Counted from the stretch's first letter, positions 48,081 to 57,187 are shown. The stretch is DNA of 64,000 nucleotides from Spirochaetaceae bacterium (GCA_015493635.1 WGCU01000027.1:1-64000); one strand, 5' to 3'. Notes: generated by a model from the letters alone, not told the origin. Program-made: numbers and translations.

Positions 48081-48956
48081 ATGAAGGAGCGAATAGTGTC
48101 ATTTAATTCATTGCCAGCAAACATCAGAATGCATCTTGAATCTCTGATAAAGATATCAGAACTACCGGATACCAATGATTTCCGGGAAATCCTTGCGGAT
48201 ACATGGAACAAAAAATGTCTTTTATTTGAGCAGCAGACAGGAATGCTTGACTTGGAGATGATTGAAACCTTTCCGGAGACTGATCCCCGCGGTATTATTG
48301 TATTAACCTATTCAGGATCCATCCTCAGTATTGGACCTCTGGAAGAAGAAAAGACAAGGGAGGTAGAATACGCAAGTATCAGCCTCCGGAGTGATGTACC
48401 CAAAACAGTTTCCATAGTTAATACCGCATTAGGCGCACCTGTTAAAACCGGTTCATCAATTGTATTTTCCAGAGGAAAATTAAAAAAAACATCGGCAGTT
48501 TATAAAATAGCTGTATGTAATACTTCCATTCCCACAGAGACGCAGAAAGAGCGGATACATGAGGGTATGATTTTTCTTACCAACGGTTTCATGAAAATCA
48601 ACCGTAGTATCTACATAGACAAAACAAATATTCCGGATCAGTTTACCGCAAAATCCATGGCAAGATATATAGCAAAAAAATATAATATAACTGGTACTCT
48701 GGCCAAAAAGATTATTGATGACTACATCCTTCTTATTGAGACAGGAATGATGCTTGGAGAAAGTGTGCCATTAGGACGGATTGGACGATTTTCCCTAAAA
48801 CAAAAAGGCCCCCAGAAAGCAAGAATACTGCGGCATCCCGAAACAGGGGAAGAAATAACCGTTAAAGCAAAGCCTCCGGTATCCGTACCCAAAATATCCT
48901 TCAGCACCTATATAAAAGAGAAAGCGGCATCATTGAAGGACGATACTATCGTTTAA
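48081..48956 (+). CDS. unknown N-terminal domain fused to HU/IHF-like DNA-binding domain
   Basis: N-terminal 'DPRGIIVLTYSGSILSIGPLEEEKTREVEYASISLRSDVPK'; C-terminal 'AKKIIDDYILLIETGMMLGESVPLGRIGRFSLKQKGPQKARILRHPETGEEITVKAKPPVSVPKIS' HU-like. Confidence 0.8.
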   Translation: MKERIVSFNSLPANIRMHLESLIKISELPDTNDFREILADTWNKKCLLFEQQTGMLDLEMIETFPETDPRGIIVLTYSGSILSIGPLEEEKTREVEYASISLRSDVPKTVSIVNTALGAPVKTGSSIVFSRGKLKKTSAVYKIAVCNTSIPTETQKERIHEGMIFLTNGFMKINRSIYIDKTNIPDQFTAKSMARYIAKKYNITGTLAKKIIDDYILLIETGMMLGESVPLGRIGRFSLKQKGPQKARILRHPETGEEITVKAKPPVSVPKISFSTYIKEKAASLKDDTIV

Positions 48957-48960
48957 AAAC

Positions 48961-48995
48961 ACACCGGCCGGAAAGCAAATCTTTCCGGCCGGTGT
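48961..48995. terminator. strong hairpin, probable (bidirectional) terminator between convergent genes
   Basis: ACACCGGCCGGAAAG-caaat-CTTTCCGGCCGGTGT, perfect 15-bp stem; T tract mainly for the minus strand. Confidence 0.8.
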
Positions 48996-49019
48996 AAAAT
49001 CTTTGAACTTTGACTAATG

Positions 49020-50366
49020 CTATTTTAAGCAGATATTCCGGGCAACACTTTCTGCAGCAATAATAATAGGGTACATGGTCGGTGCAGCTGTCAGAAGAGG
49101 ATGAGTTCCAACCTGAAGGGTGGCCAGTTCAACAGCGGTCATCCCTTTCTGTATTGCAAGGCCGAGGATATTGATAAGTTCTCCTGTCGATTTACCTGTT
49201 ACAACCTGAGCACCAAGAAGAATACCGTTATGTTTGGAAAAAACCAGTTTTACAATCTGCTGAGATTTGTCTTCGATTGCACCGGGGTGGCGGTCAATAG
49301 CAGTAAATTTACCTACTTCAACTTCAAATCCTTCAACACGGGCTGTAGCTTCTGTTACCCCTGCTGCTCCCATGGCAAGTCCGTTGATTGCCGATGAAAA
49401 AATGGAAATATTCCCTTTATTCTCCCGGATTACTTTTAATCCGAATAGATTGCAGCCAGCTACCCGTGCATCAAAGGTCGCCGTAGAAGCAAGCATCAGC
49501 TTTGTTGCTTTCCGGGTAAAGAAATCCTTGTGCTCCGCACAGTCTCCCGCGGCAAAGATATCCTTTTCCGAAGTCCGGAGGTACTCATCTGTCCAGATAC
49601 TGCCGTTTTTCCCGATAAACAACCCTGCTTCTTTGGCAATTTTTGTATTGGGCCGGTACCCTATGGATACAATAACCGTATCGGCTTCAATTTTCTCACC
49701 ATCCTCCAGCTCCACTGCATTGACATGCCCGCCGGCAGCACTGAAACGTTTCACCCGGCTGTTTGTTTTTATCGTTACCCCGTTGGAACTCAGTTTATCA
49801 GCAACAACCGAAGCAATATCTTCATCAAACGCAAGAGGAAGTACCCTGTCCATGGCTTCCACAAGAGTCACATCCTTTCCCGATTTTCTTATTTCATCAC
49901 TGACTTCAACACCGATAAAACCGGCTCCAATAACGACCACCTTTCTGGCTTCCCTTATACTTTCAAGAACATTCTGCAGGTAGTTATAATCTTTGGAAAT
50001 AGTGAAGATCCCATCATTTTTTATTCCTTCAATGGGAGGAACAAACGGTGTCGATCCTAATGCAAAGACAAGCTTTTCATATTCCACAGATTCTTTCAGG
50101 GTAAAAACCTTCTTCGATGTGATATCTACCCGTATTACTTCATCAATAAGAAATTCGACCCCAAGCTTTTTTAATGGATCAATGCCCATAATATCATCAT
50201 CGATAGATTTTAACCGGGAAAAAATATAAGGGATCCCGCATGGAATAAGAGATATTTCCTCTTTTCTTATGATAAGGACCTTCTTACCCGGGAAAGAAAG
50301 CTTTGCACTCTTTGCCGCTATCAATCCTGCCGCTGACCCGCCTAAAACAACTACATCATATTTCAT
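49020..50366 (-). CDS. FAD-dependent NAD(P)H oxidase / CoA-disulfide reductase family protein
   Basis: 'VVLGGSAAGLIAAKSAK', 'LIPCGIPYIF', 'VVIGAGFIGVEVSDEI', 'IFAAGDCAE'. Confidence 0.9.
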   Translation of the reverse strand: MKYDVVVLGGSAAGLIAAKSAKLSFPGKKVLIIRKEEISLIPCGIPYIFSRLKSIDDDIMGIDPLKKLGVEFLIDEVIRVDITSKKVFTLKESVEYEKLVFALGSTPFVPPIEGIKNDGIFTISKDYNYLQNVLESIREARKVVVIGAGFIGVEVSDEIRKSGKDVTLVEAMDRVLPLAFDEDIASVVADKLSSNGVTIKTNSRVKRFSAAGGHVNAVELEDGEKIEADTVIVSIGYRPNTKIAKEAGLFIGKNGSIWTDEYLRTSEKDIFAAGDCAEHKDFFTRKATKLMLASTATFDARVAGCNLFGLKVIRENKGNISIFSSAINGLAMGAAGVTEATARVEGFEVEVGKFTAIDRHPGAIEDKSQQIVKLVFSKHNGILLGAQVVTGKSTGELINILGLAIQKGMTAVELATLQVGTHPLLTAAPTMYPIIIAAESVARNICLK

Positions 50367-50571
50367 TACAGACCTCCAGTTACTACATAATATATTTTAT
50401 ATCTTGTATTATTAATATACAACTATATTAAATCATTGTAAACTAATATTTCATATTATTTCACAAAAAATATATTAAAATGGGCTCACGTAACCACAGA
50501 TAGATTATTCTCAAACGAGTGAGTGGAGCGGGGCAACTTGTTGGTTCCTGCCCTAAGCGAGTGCAGAGAAC

Positions 50572-50661
50572 GAAAGGTGTCTATACCCCGCGGCTCTGCC
50601 GCGGAATAGGCCGCGATAGCGGACTGGGTCCAGGGTTTACCCTGGGGTATCGATACCTTTC
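50572..50661. repeat. structured intergenic multi-hairpin element
   Basis: Outer inverted arms GAAAGGTGTCTATACCCC / GGGGTATCGATACCTTTC (16/18 pairing) enclosing CCGCGGC-TCT-GCCGCGG, CCGC-GATA-GCGG and CCAGGG-TTTA-CCCTGG. Confidence 0.7.
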
Positions 50662-50677
50662 ATTAAAATAATAATAT

Positions 50678-51415
50678 TTAGAGGATGCTGTGGGTATACC
50701 CGCCGTTAATGGTAATTGCTTGGCCGGTTATATATCCCGCCGAAGCTGAGGCAAGGAAAGCAGCAAGGGCCCCAAGTTCTGAAGGGCTGCCGATTCTTTG
50801 AGCCGGAATTGATTTCCCGACGGCATCAAGATCAATACCAAGATTTTCCAACCGCTCAGTTTTCATAAATCCCGGGAGTATCATATTAACGGTTATACCG
50901 AAGGGAGCATTCTCTGTACTGAGCGTCTTGGAAAGGCCAAGCAGCCCGGATCGTATTCCGTTGGAAAGGACAAGATCTTTTACCGGCTCTTTTGCCGCCA
51001 TGGAAGCAAGCATAATAATTCTTCCCCACTGTTTTTGCTTCATTTCCGGCAGAACATATTGTACAGAAGCTACAACACTCAGGTATAGATTTCGAAAAGC
51101 AGCTTCCCACATTTTTTCATCTGTTTCAGAAAAAGCAGCTTTCGGAGGGCCCCCTGTATTGGTAACAAGAATATCAATATCTCCCAGTTTATGTGAAACC
51201 GTATCAAGCATCTGCTGTACACTTTTTATATCCGAGATATCTCCCTGCACACCGAAGGCACCTGTTTCCCGGCATGCGGCCGCAAGTTTATCACTGTTTC
51301 TTCCGCAGATTGCCGTTTGGACTCCATTTTTCATAAGCTCCTCTGCAACAGCTCGTCCCAAACCGGAAGAAGCCCCCATAACAAAAGCAACTTTCTTTTC
51401 TATTCCAAGATCCAT
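50678..51415 (-). CDS. SDR family oxidoreductase (FabG-like)
   Basis: 'VAFVMGASSGLGRAVAEEL', 'DILVTNTGGPP', 'GYITGQAITINGGYT'. Confidence 0.92.
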   Translation of the reverse strand: MDLGIEKKVAFVMGASSGLGRAVAEELMKNGVQTAICGRNSDKLAAACRETGAFGVQGDISDIKSVQQMLDTVSHKLGDIDILVTNTGGPPKAAFSETDEKMWEAAFRNLYLSVVASVQYVLPEMKQKQWGRIIMLASMAAKEPVKDLVLSNGIRSGLLGLSKTLSTENAPFGITVNMILPGFMKTERLENLGIDLDAVGKSIPAQRIGSPSELGALAAFLASASAGYITGQAITINGGYTHSIL

Positions 51416-51434
51416 ACAATACCCCCGTGAATAA

Positions 51435-52820
51435 CTACAGACAAACCTTATTTCTTCCTGTTTCCTTTGCCCTGTAGAGAAATGTGTCGGCTATCTTCAA
51501 TAACTCTGCGGAACAATTCAGTCTTTCAGGAGGAATACTGGCCACACCGATGCTTATTGTCACATTAAAAGATTTTCCTCCATACTCAAAATCTCTATGA
51601 GCAATTTCATTCCGTATCCGTTCCGCTACAATGACCGCGTTTTCTTTCTCTGTGGCCGGCATTAAAACAGCGAACTCTTCACCTCCAAGTCTTCCTGCAA
51701 TATCCACATCACGAATACTTTTCTCACATAATTCTGCAAAGAGTTTAAGAACAAGGTCACCGGCGTCATGTCCGTATGTATCATTTACTCTTTTAAAATG
51801 GTCTAGATCCATCATTAATAATGAAATAGAGTGACTGTACCGCTTGCTCAGCTGAAACTCCCTTTCAAGATGTTCCATAAACTTTCTACGGTTAAACAGA
51901 CTGGTAAGAGAATCATGCTCGGCAAGACTTGTAAGCCGCTGATAGATACGGTTGTTCTCTATAATAACAATATTAAGATAAGCACCAAGGTCCTGCAGTT
52001 CCTGATAGGTCAGCGCGTTCGTATCAATCTGGTTCCCCTCGACTGCAGCTTTTTTAAAAAATTCACTGACCTGACCAAGATCCCTCATAAACCGCTGTTT
52101 GACAATGTAGAGGAAAAAACCGAATACTCCCAGTCCTCCCAGCATTGCACCGAGAATGGCCATCGTATTCCAGAATATTGTCCGTTTAAGCTGCTGCTTA
52201 TATCCCTGAATTTCATCATTTATATCATTTAAATAGACCCCGGATGCAAGAATCCAGTCAAATTCCGGAACATAACGGGCGTATCCTATTTTTGGAACAA
52301 TCTTTCCTGTTGACGGTTGTAGCCAGGAATATCTAAAAAAAGCCATCCCTGTTGAAGCAATTGACTGATACATTTCCCTGCCGATATCTACTCCATCAGC
52401 ATCGCGAATATTCCTTACATCTCTTCCTACTGTATCCGGGCTGACAGGATGCATAATAACCTGTCCGGTACTTTTCCTTATTACATAGATATATCCATTC
52501 CCATTCTTTCCAAACCGTATTCCCGAAATAAAACGAAGAAGATTTTTCTGTGAAAACCAGGGGAGAGTCGATTGTTCTTTCTGGAAAAGGGCAAGATCTT
52601 CAATATCATCAATCTTCTGCTCTATAAGATTCTTTTGCTCGTTAAGCCGTACTTTGTAGGTGTTTTTAATTTTTATGCTATATTCATTATACCTGAGTAT
52701 TACAATAAGACTGCCAAGAACAAGAAAAATCGCTAAACTTAAAATAAGAAAAAAAGTAAAGATAGAATCAAGAAGTTTATGTGTTCTCCTTTCAGTTTTC
52801 AAACATGTTCCCTCTCCCAT
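51435..52820 (-). CDS. diguanylate cyclase with N-terminal Cache sensor
   Basis: Cache-like 'GFGKNGNGYIYVIRKSTGQVIMHP'-type region; 'HDSLTSLFNRRKF', 'RLGGEEFAVLMP'. Confidence 0.93.
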   Translation of the reverse strand: MGEGTCLKTERRTHKLLDSIFTFFLILSLAIFLVLGSLIVILRYNEYSIKIKNTYKVRLNEQKNLIEQKIDDIEDLALFQKEQSTLPWFSQKNLLRFISGIRFGKNGNGYIYVIRKSTGQVIMHPVSPDTVGRDVRNIRDADGVDIGREMYQSIASTGMAFFRYSWLQPSTGKIVPKIGYARYVPEFDWILASGVYLNDINDEIQGYKQQLKRTIFWNTMAILGAMLGGLGVFGFFLYIVKQRFMRDLGQVSEFFKKAAVEGNQIDTNALTYQELQDLGAYLNIVIIENNRIYQRLTSLAEHDSLTSLFNRRKFMEHLEREFQLSKRYSHSISLLMMDLDHFKRVNDTYGHDAGDLVLKLFAELCEKSIRDVDIAGRLGGEEFAVLMPATEKENAVIVAERIRNEIAHRDFEYGGKSFNVTISIGVASIPPERLNCSAELLKIADTFLYRAKETGRNKVCL

Positions 52821-52827
52821 ACATAGT

Positions 52828-53280
52828 CTAGTCTTTCAAAACCTTTTTCATTTTTTCCGGATCAAGACGAAAAGAAGAACCTGTCCCCTCAAGGAAATGG
52901 TGCGTTTCCATAAGATGAATTGCAAGGTCAGTAACGATAATTTTGATGTTCTTTGATTTATTTTCTATTTCAGCAGTTATTTTCCTAAAAATACCGTCTT
53001 CAAAAGGACAGGCAAGATGTCCCCTCGCCTCCCAGGTTTGAACAAGCCATTTCCCGTCAACCGTTACCGGTTCTCCAAGACCCTTCCGCCCTTCTTCTAC
53101 AAGATGTTTCAGCAATACGGCTGTTTCATCAAATTCCAGTCCCAGTCTCTGCATCTCTCCCTCATCCCGGACTATTATGTCCCGAAGGCTATGCTCTTCA
53201 CTCCCTAGAAATCCTTCTGCTGTTATAACTCCCGGCTGCATATTTTCCTGAGCCTTCCTCATGGCTGGTGACATTTTCAT
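52828..53280 (-). CDS. conserved hypothetical protein
   Basis: 150 aa ORF with no overlapping better ORF; 'GVITAEGFLGSEEHSLRDIIVRDEGEMQRLGL'. Confidence 0.6.
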   Translation of the reverse strand: MKMSPAMRKAQENMQPGVITAEGFLGSEEHSLRDIIVRDEGEMQRLGLEFDETAVLLKHLVEEGRKGLGEPVTVDGKWLVQTWEARGHLACPFEDGIFRKITAEIENKSKNIKIIVTDLAIHLMETHHFLEGTGSSFRLDPEKMKKVLKD

Positions 53281-53296
53281 ATATGAACCTCCCTAC

Positions 53297-54406
53297 CTAC
53301 GCAAACTTATCATAGTAAATCTTTTCCAGCGGAATCCCATTACCTGTCATAACATTATTACAGGCAGCTATCATACCAGGACTTCCGCAGAGATACCCCT
53401 CTTTATCCTTATCAGCCCGCATTTTCGTTTTTATATACCTGTCCAGCACATCGGTAATAAGTCCGGTTTCACCGTTCCATCCACCATCCGGATCCGGTTC
53501 TGAAAGAGCGGGAACAAAATGGAAGTTCTCCCATTTGTTATCAAGAGTTTTAAGCTCTTCAAGATAAAAAAGATCCTTTACGGTACGTGCTCCAAAAAAG
53601 TACCATACCTCCCGATCAAAATCCCCTTTCTCATACATATCATACAGAATGGATTTAAAAGGAGCCATCCCGGAACCTCCAGCTACACAAACCATCGTCG
53701 CGTCTGTTTCCCTCTTTTCAAAATCACCAAAGGGACCGATAAGCTCAACTTCATCATTCTCCTTGAGAAAATTATGTACCCATGTGGTAGCAATACCTCC
53801 AGGAACGAGCCTGATAAGCAGTTCAACGACACCGTTATCAGATGGTTTTGATGACATCGAATAGGCACGTTGTGTACTAGTTTTCATTTTACCATACGGG
53901 GGAACAACAAGCTGAACATAACGTCCTGCCTTGAAATCAATTGTTTCTCCCTGAAGGTCAAAAACAACTTCTTTTATGTCATGGGTAACATTTCGTATAC
54001 TTTTTACTCTGGATTTTATTTTCTTTACATTGAAAAGTTCATCAGGTATTTCTATATCAATATCCGCTTTCAGCTTTATCTGACAGGCTAACCGGATATT
54101 TTTCTGAATCTCTTCTTTTGACATATAGGGAATCTCAGTCGGTAGATGAGGGCCGACATCACTTACAACCCTGCACTTACAAGCACCGCAGCTCCCCCTT
54201 CCTCCACATGCCGAAGGAATAAATATCTCCTGAGATGCCAGGGATGACAAAAGTTTGTCTCCCCCCTTTACCGTAAGAGATTTTTTACCGTTTATGTTTA
54301 TGGTAACATCTCCGTAATTATTAACAATTTTATCAACTACTGCAATAACAGCTCCGAGAACTGCAGCCAAAGCAGCAACAACGAGAGGCGCAACAATATA
54401 ACTCAT
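53297..54406 (-). CDS. nqrF: Na+-translocating NADH:quinone reductase subunit F-like
   Basis: N-terminal TM, 2Fe-2S 'PSACGGRGSCGACKCRV', FAD 'RAYSMSSKP', NAD 'CVAGGSGMAPFKSIL'. Confidence 0.92.
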   Translation of the reverse strand: MSYIVAPLVVAALAAVLGAVIAVVDKIVNNYGDVTININGKKSLTVKGGDKLLSSLASQEIFIPSACGGRGSCGACKCRVVSDVGPHLPTEIPYMSKEEIQKNIRLACQIKLKADIDIEIPDELFNVKKIKSRVKSIRNVTHDIKEVVFDLQGETIDFKAGRYVQLVVPPYGKMKTSTQRAYSMSSKPSDNGVVELLIRLVPGGIATTWVHNFLKENDEVELIGPFGDFEKRETDATMVCVAGGSGMAPFKSILYDMYEKGDFDREVWYFFGARTVKDLFYLEELKTLDNKWENFHFVPALSEPDPDGGWNGETGLITDVLDRYIKTKMRADKDKEGYLCGSPGMIAACNNVMTGNGIPLEKIYYDKFA

Positions 54407-54418
54407 ATCAGCATCCTC

Positions 54419-55015
54419 CTACTGTACACTCAGCATACCGGAAAACCCGATAAATGCCATAGCCATAAAACCAATTGTTATAAGGGTAATTCCAGGCCCT
54501 TTTAAACCGGCAGGGACAGGAGCCTTCAGCAGCTTCTTCTGTATAGCAGCGAGAGCAAGAATTGCAAGCCACCACCCGAGACCGGATCCTGTAGCAAAGA
54601 GAACGGTCTGTATAAAATTGTAGTTCCTGATCTGCATAAAAAGAGCCACACCAAGAATAGCACAGTTAACCGTAATAAGCGGAAGAAATATCCCTAAAGC
54701 CATATAGAGCGCAGGAGAAACCCTGTCTATAACCATCTCAAGTACCTGAACCGTCGCAGCAATAACAATAATAAAGATAATATAACGCAGGTAAAGAAGA
54801 TTCAGGGGAACAAGGACATACTTCAACACAACCCAGTTCAGCATCGAAGTCAATGCAAGGACAACAGTTACAGCAAGGCCAAGACCATTGGCCGATTTCA
54901 TATCCTTGGAAATAGAAATAAAGGAACACATGCCGAGAAAATTTGCCAGAAGGATATTACTGGTAAAAATCGAGGCGAAAAATAAAACAAACGGGTTTAT
55001 ATCAGGAACCATCAC
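54419..55015 (-). CDS. nqrE: NqrE/RnfA-family subunit
   Basis: 'FFASIFTSNILLANFLGMCSFISISKDMKSANGLGLAVT', C-terminal 'IGFMAMAFIGFSGM'. Confidence 0.9.
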   Translation of the reverse strand: MMVPDINPFVLFFASIFTSNILLANFLGMCSFISISKDMKSANGLGLAVTVVLALTSMLNWVVLKYVLVPLNLLYLRYIIFIIVIAATVQVLEMVIDRVSPALYMALGIFLPLITVNCAILGVALFMQIRNYNFIQTVLFATGSGLGWWLAILALAAIQKKLLKAPVPAGLKGPGITLITIGFMAMAFIGFSGMLSVQ

Positions 55016-55620
55016 TTACCTCCTTCAGCTTTCAGCATGATTGATTTTGCAACCCAGATAAAAGTACCGAGAAGGAAAAAAGCACTGGGAGCCATAACCA
55101 TAATTGTCCAATGTGTCATCCCGGCAGGAAGTACAGGAAAACCAAAAAGAGTTCCAAACCCCAGTAATTCCCGGATAAAAGCAATAATCATAAGCACCCA
55201 CATGTAACCGAGTCCGGATGTTATACCATCCCAGAAAGAAAGAAGCGGCCCGTTTGACTGGGCAAAGGCTTCTGCTCTTCCCATAATAATACAGTTCGTT
55301 ATTATTAACCCTACGTAGGGGCCTAAAGCCTTACTTACATCCGGCAGGTACGCACGAAGCAGAATATCAACAATAATAACGTAGAAAGCTATAATAAGGG
55401 TCTGAACAATCATCCGCACTTTCCGGGGTATCAGAGTTTTCAGGAGAGAAACGGTAACATTGGTGAACCCGGTAACAAACATGAGGCCGACTGTCATAAT
55501 AACCGTATTCATAAGATTATTAGTTACAGCCAATGTAGAGCATATCCCGAGAATTTGGATAAAGACAGGATTACTGTACCACACGTTTTCTTTAAGTATC
55601 TTTGCAGGAGTATCAACCAT
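55012..55620 (-). CDS. nqrD: NqrD/RnfE-family subunit
   Basis: 'NPVFIQILGICSTLAVTNNLMNTVIMT', 'GLIITNCIIMGRAEAFA'. Confidence 0.9.
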   Translation of the reverse strand: MVDTPAKILKENVWYSNPVFIQILGICSTLAVTNNLMNTVIMTVGLMFVTGFTNVTVSLLKTLIPRKVRMIVQTLIIAFYVIIVDILLRAYLPDVSKALGPYVGLIITNCIIMGRAEAFAQSNGPLLSFWDGITSGLGYMWVLMIIAFIRELLGFGTLFGFPVLPAGMTHWTIMVMAPSAFFLLGTFIWVAKSIMLKAEGGK

Positions 55621-56225
55621 TAATTTCCACCTCCAAGTTCCTTTCTTAACATTTTAATCTTGTTATTCAGCATAACTTCCATAGCACTGCTCGTTCTTGA
55701 AGCGCCTGTTATGCCATCGACTTCTCCATTATCAGGGTCTGTATCTCCGGTACCGCCGCCATGACTGACTTCAATACCGTTTTTAATATTTTCACCCCTG
55801 AACTGATCCTGAAACCACTTTTCATCAATTCTTCCTCCAAGTCCCGGTGTTTCATTCTGGGAAACAATGGAAAGGCCAATCATGGTGTTTACATCTTTCG
55901 TAACACCAATAACTCCCGTTATTGTTCCCCATAATCCGTTGCCCTGGAAAGGACTTACGATAATATCCCTGCCATTCACCATTGCTTCGTTGTACGGAGC
56001 GGATGCATTAAAATCAGGAAAAACTTTCTTAAAAATCTCTTCTGCTTTTGCAGGATCAGGAACAGGGATATCCGCCGCTGACAGATATGCGTTGGCCATG
56101 ATCAGGCGTTTATTTTCCGCAACTTTCCCCTTTGTTGCACCATAGGCAAGAGATAGAAAAAACACAAAAATAAACGCAACAAGAAAAGAAAATAAAACAG
56201 TATACACAACTCCATCTTTTTTCAT
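55620..56225 (-). CDS. nqrC: NqrC/RnfG-family flavoprotein subunit
   Basis: Single TM, FMN-attachment-type motif 'DGITGASRTSSAM'; start at MKKDGVVYTV. Confidence 0.88.
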   Translation of the reverse strand: MKKDGVVYTVLFSFLVAFIFVFFLSLAYGATKGKVAENKRLIMANAYLSAADIPVPDPAKAEEIFKKVFPDFNASAPYNEAMVNGRDIIVSPFQGNGLWGTITGVIGVTKDVNTMIGLSIVSQNETPGLGGRIDEKWFQDQFRGENIKNGIEVSHGGGTGDTDPDNGEVDGITGASRTSSAMEVMLNNKIKMLRKELGGGN

Positions 56226-57145
56226 GCGTTCAATCCTCCTACCCTGGAAGGTTTTTTCTTTTTCAGCTTTACTGCCCATTCATCAAGAAGGGGTGCAAAG
56301 GTATTTCCCATAAGAACGGCAAAACTTGCTCCTTCGGGGAAGAGTGAAAAATTACGGATAAGGGAGAAAACAGTACCAATCAGAATTCCGTAAAAAATCT
56401 GACCCGTTTTTTTCTTCGCCGAAGATACGGGATCGGTAGCCATAAAGACTGTTACGAACAGGAGACTGCCCGAAAGCAGGCTTTCCAGAGGCGGAGCTGC
56501 TGAAAGTCCAGTGAAATAAAACGTAGATTGAAGAACCAGAAATGCAACGAGAATGGAAACCATTATCCTCCAGCTGGCAGTTTTTGTATACACAAGATAT
56601 ACAGCTCCAAGGATAATAAGTATAACGGCACTTTCTCCAAAAGCACCGGGATGAATACCTGAAATAAGCTTCCCCAATGAAGGAAGTGTTCCCCCTTCAT
56701 GAATAAGGGCAAGAGGTGTTGCCGAACTTACCGCATCAGATCCAAGGGTACCAAATCTGCCCGGAGCCATCCATCCCCCGGTCATAACAGTAGGAAAGGT
56801 TATATAGATAAAGATCCTCCCTGTAATTGCCGGGTTAAAGATATTTCTACCGAAACCTCCATAGATGCTTTTCCCGAAAAGGACACCGAACACAATACCA
56901 ACCGCTGCAATCCAGAGCGGAACAAGAGGAGGCATTGAGAGGGTAAAAAGCATACTTGTAACAAGGACTGCTTCTGATACCTTCTGTTTTCGCTGCTTCA
57001 TAAAGAGAAACTCAGTGAGAATCCCGAAAAAGAAAACAACAGCCCCTACAGCAAGGGGACGCCAACCATACAGATAGATGGAAAAAAGATAAATGGGAAG
57101 GAGCGCGTAAAGGACTCTCCTCATCATAACCTGTTTCTGAAACAC
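56222..57145 (-). CDS. nqrB: NqrB/RnfD-family membrane subunit
   Basis: 'GKSIYGGFGRNIFNPAITGRIFIYITFP', flavinylation-type 'SDAVSSATPLAL', 'FVTVFMATDPVSS'. Confidence 0.88.
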   Translation of the reverse strand: MFQKQVMMRRVLYALLPIYLFSIYLYGWRPLAVGAVVFFFGILTEFLFMKQRKQKVSEAVLVTSMLFTLSMPPLVPLWIAAVGIVFGVLFGKSIYGGFGRNIFNPAITGRIFIYITFPTVMTGGWMAPGRFGTLGSDAVSSATPLALIHEGGTLPSLGKLISGIHPGAFGESAVILIILGAVYLVYTKTASWRIMVSILVAFLVLQSTFYFTGLSAAPPLESLLSGSLLFVTVFMATDPVSSAKKKTGQIFYGILIGTVFSLIRNFSLFPEGASFAVLMGNTFAPLLDEWAVKLKKKKPSRVGGLNA

Positions 57146-57187
57146 AAAATACCTCCAAAATACTCTAATACGCTTTCATTTCCTACA

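Noticed and set aside
49267-49983. 238-aa plus-strand ORF antisense to the FAD oxidoreductase
   Set aside because: Ser/Pro-rich shadow ORF with no motif support.
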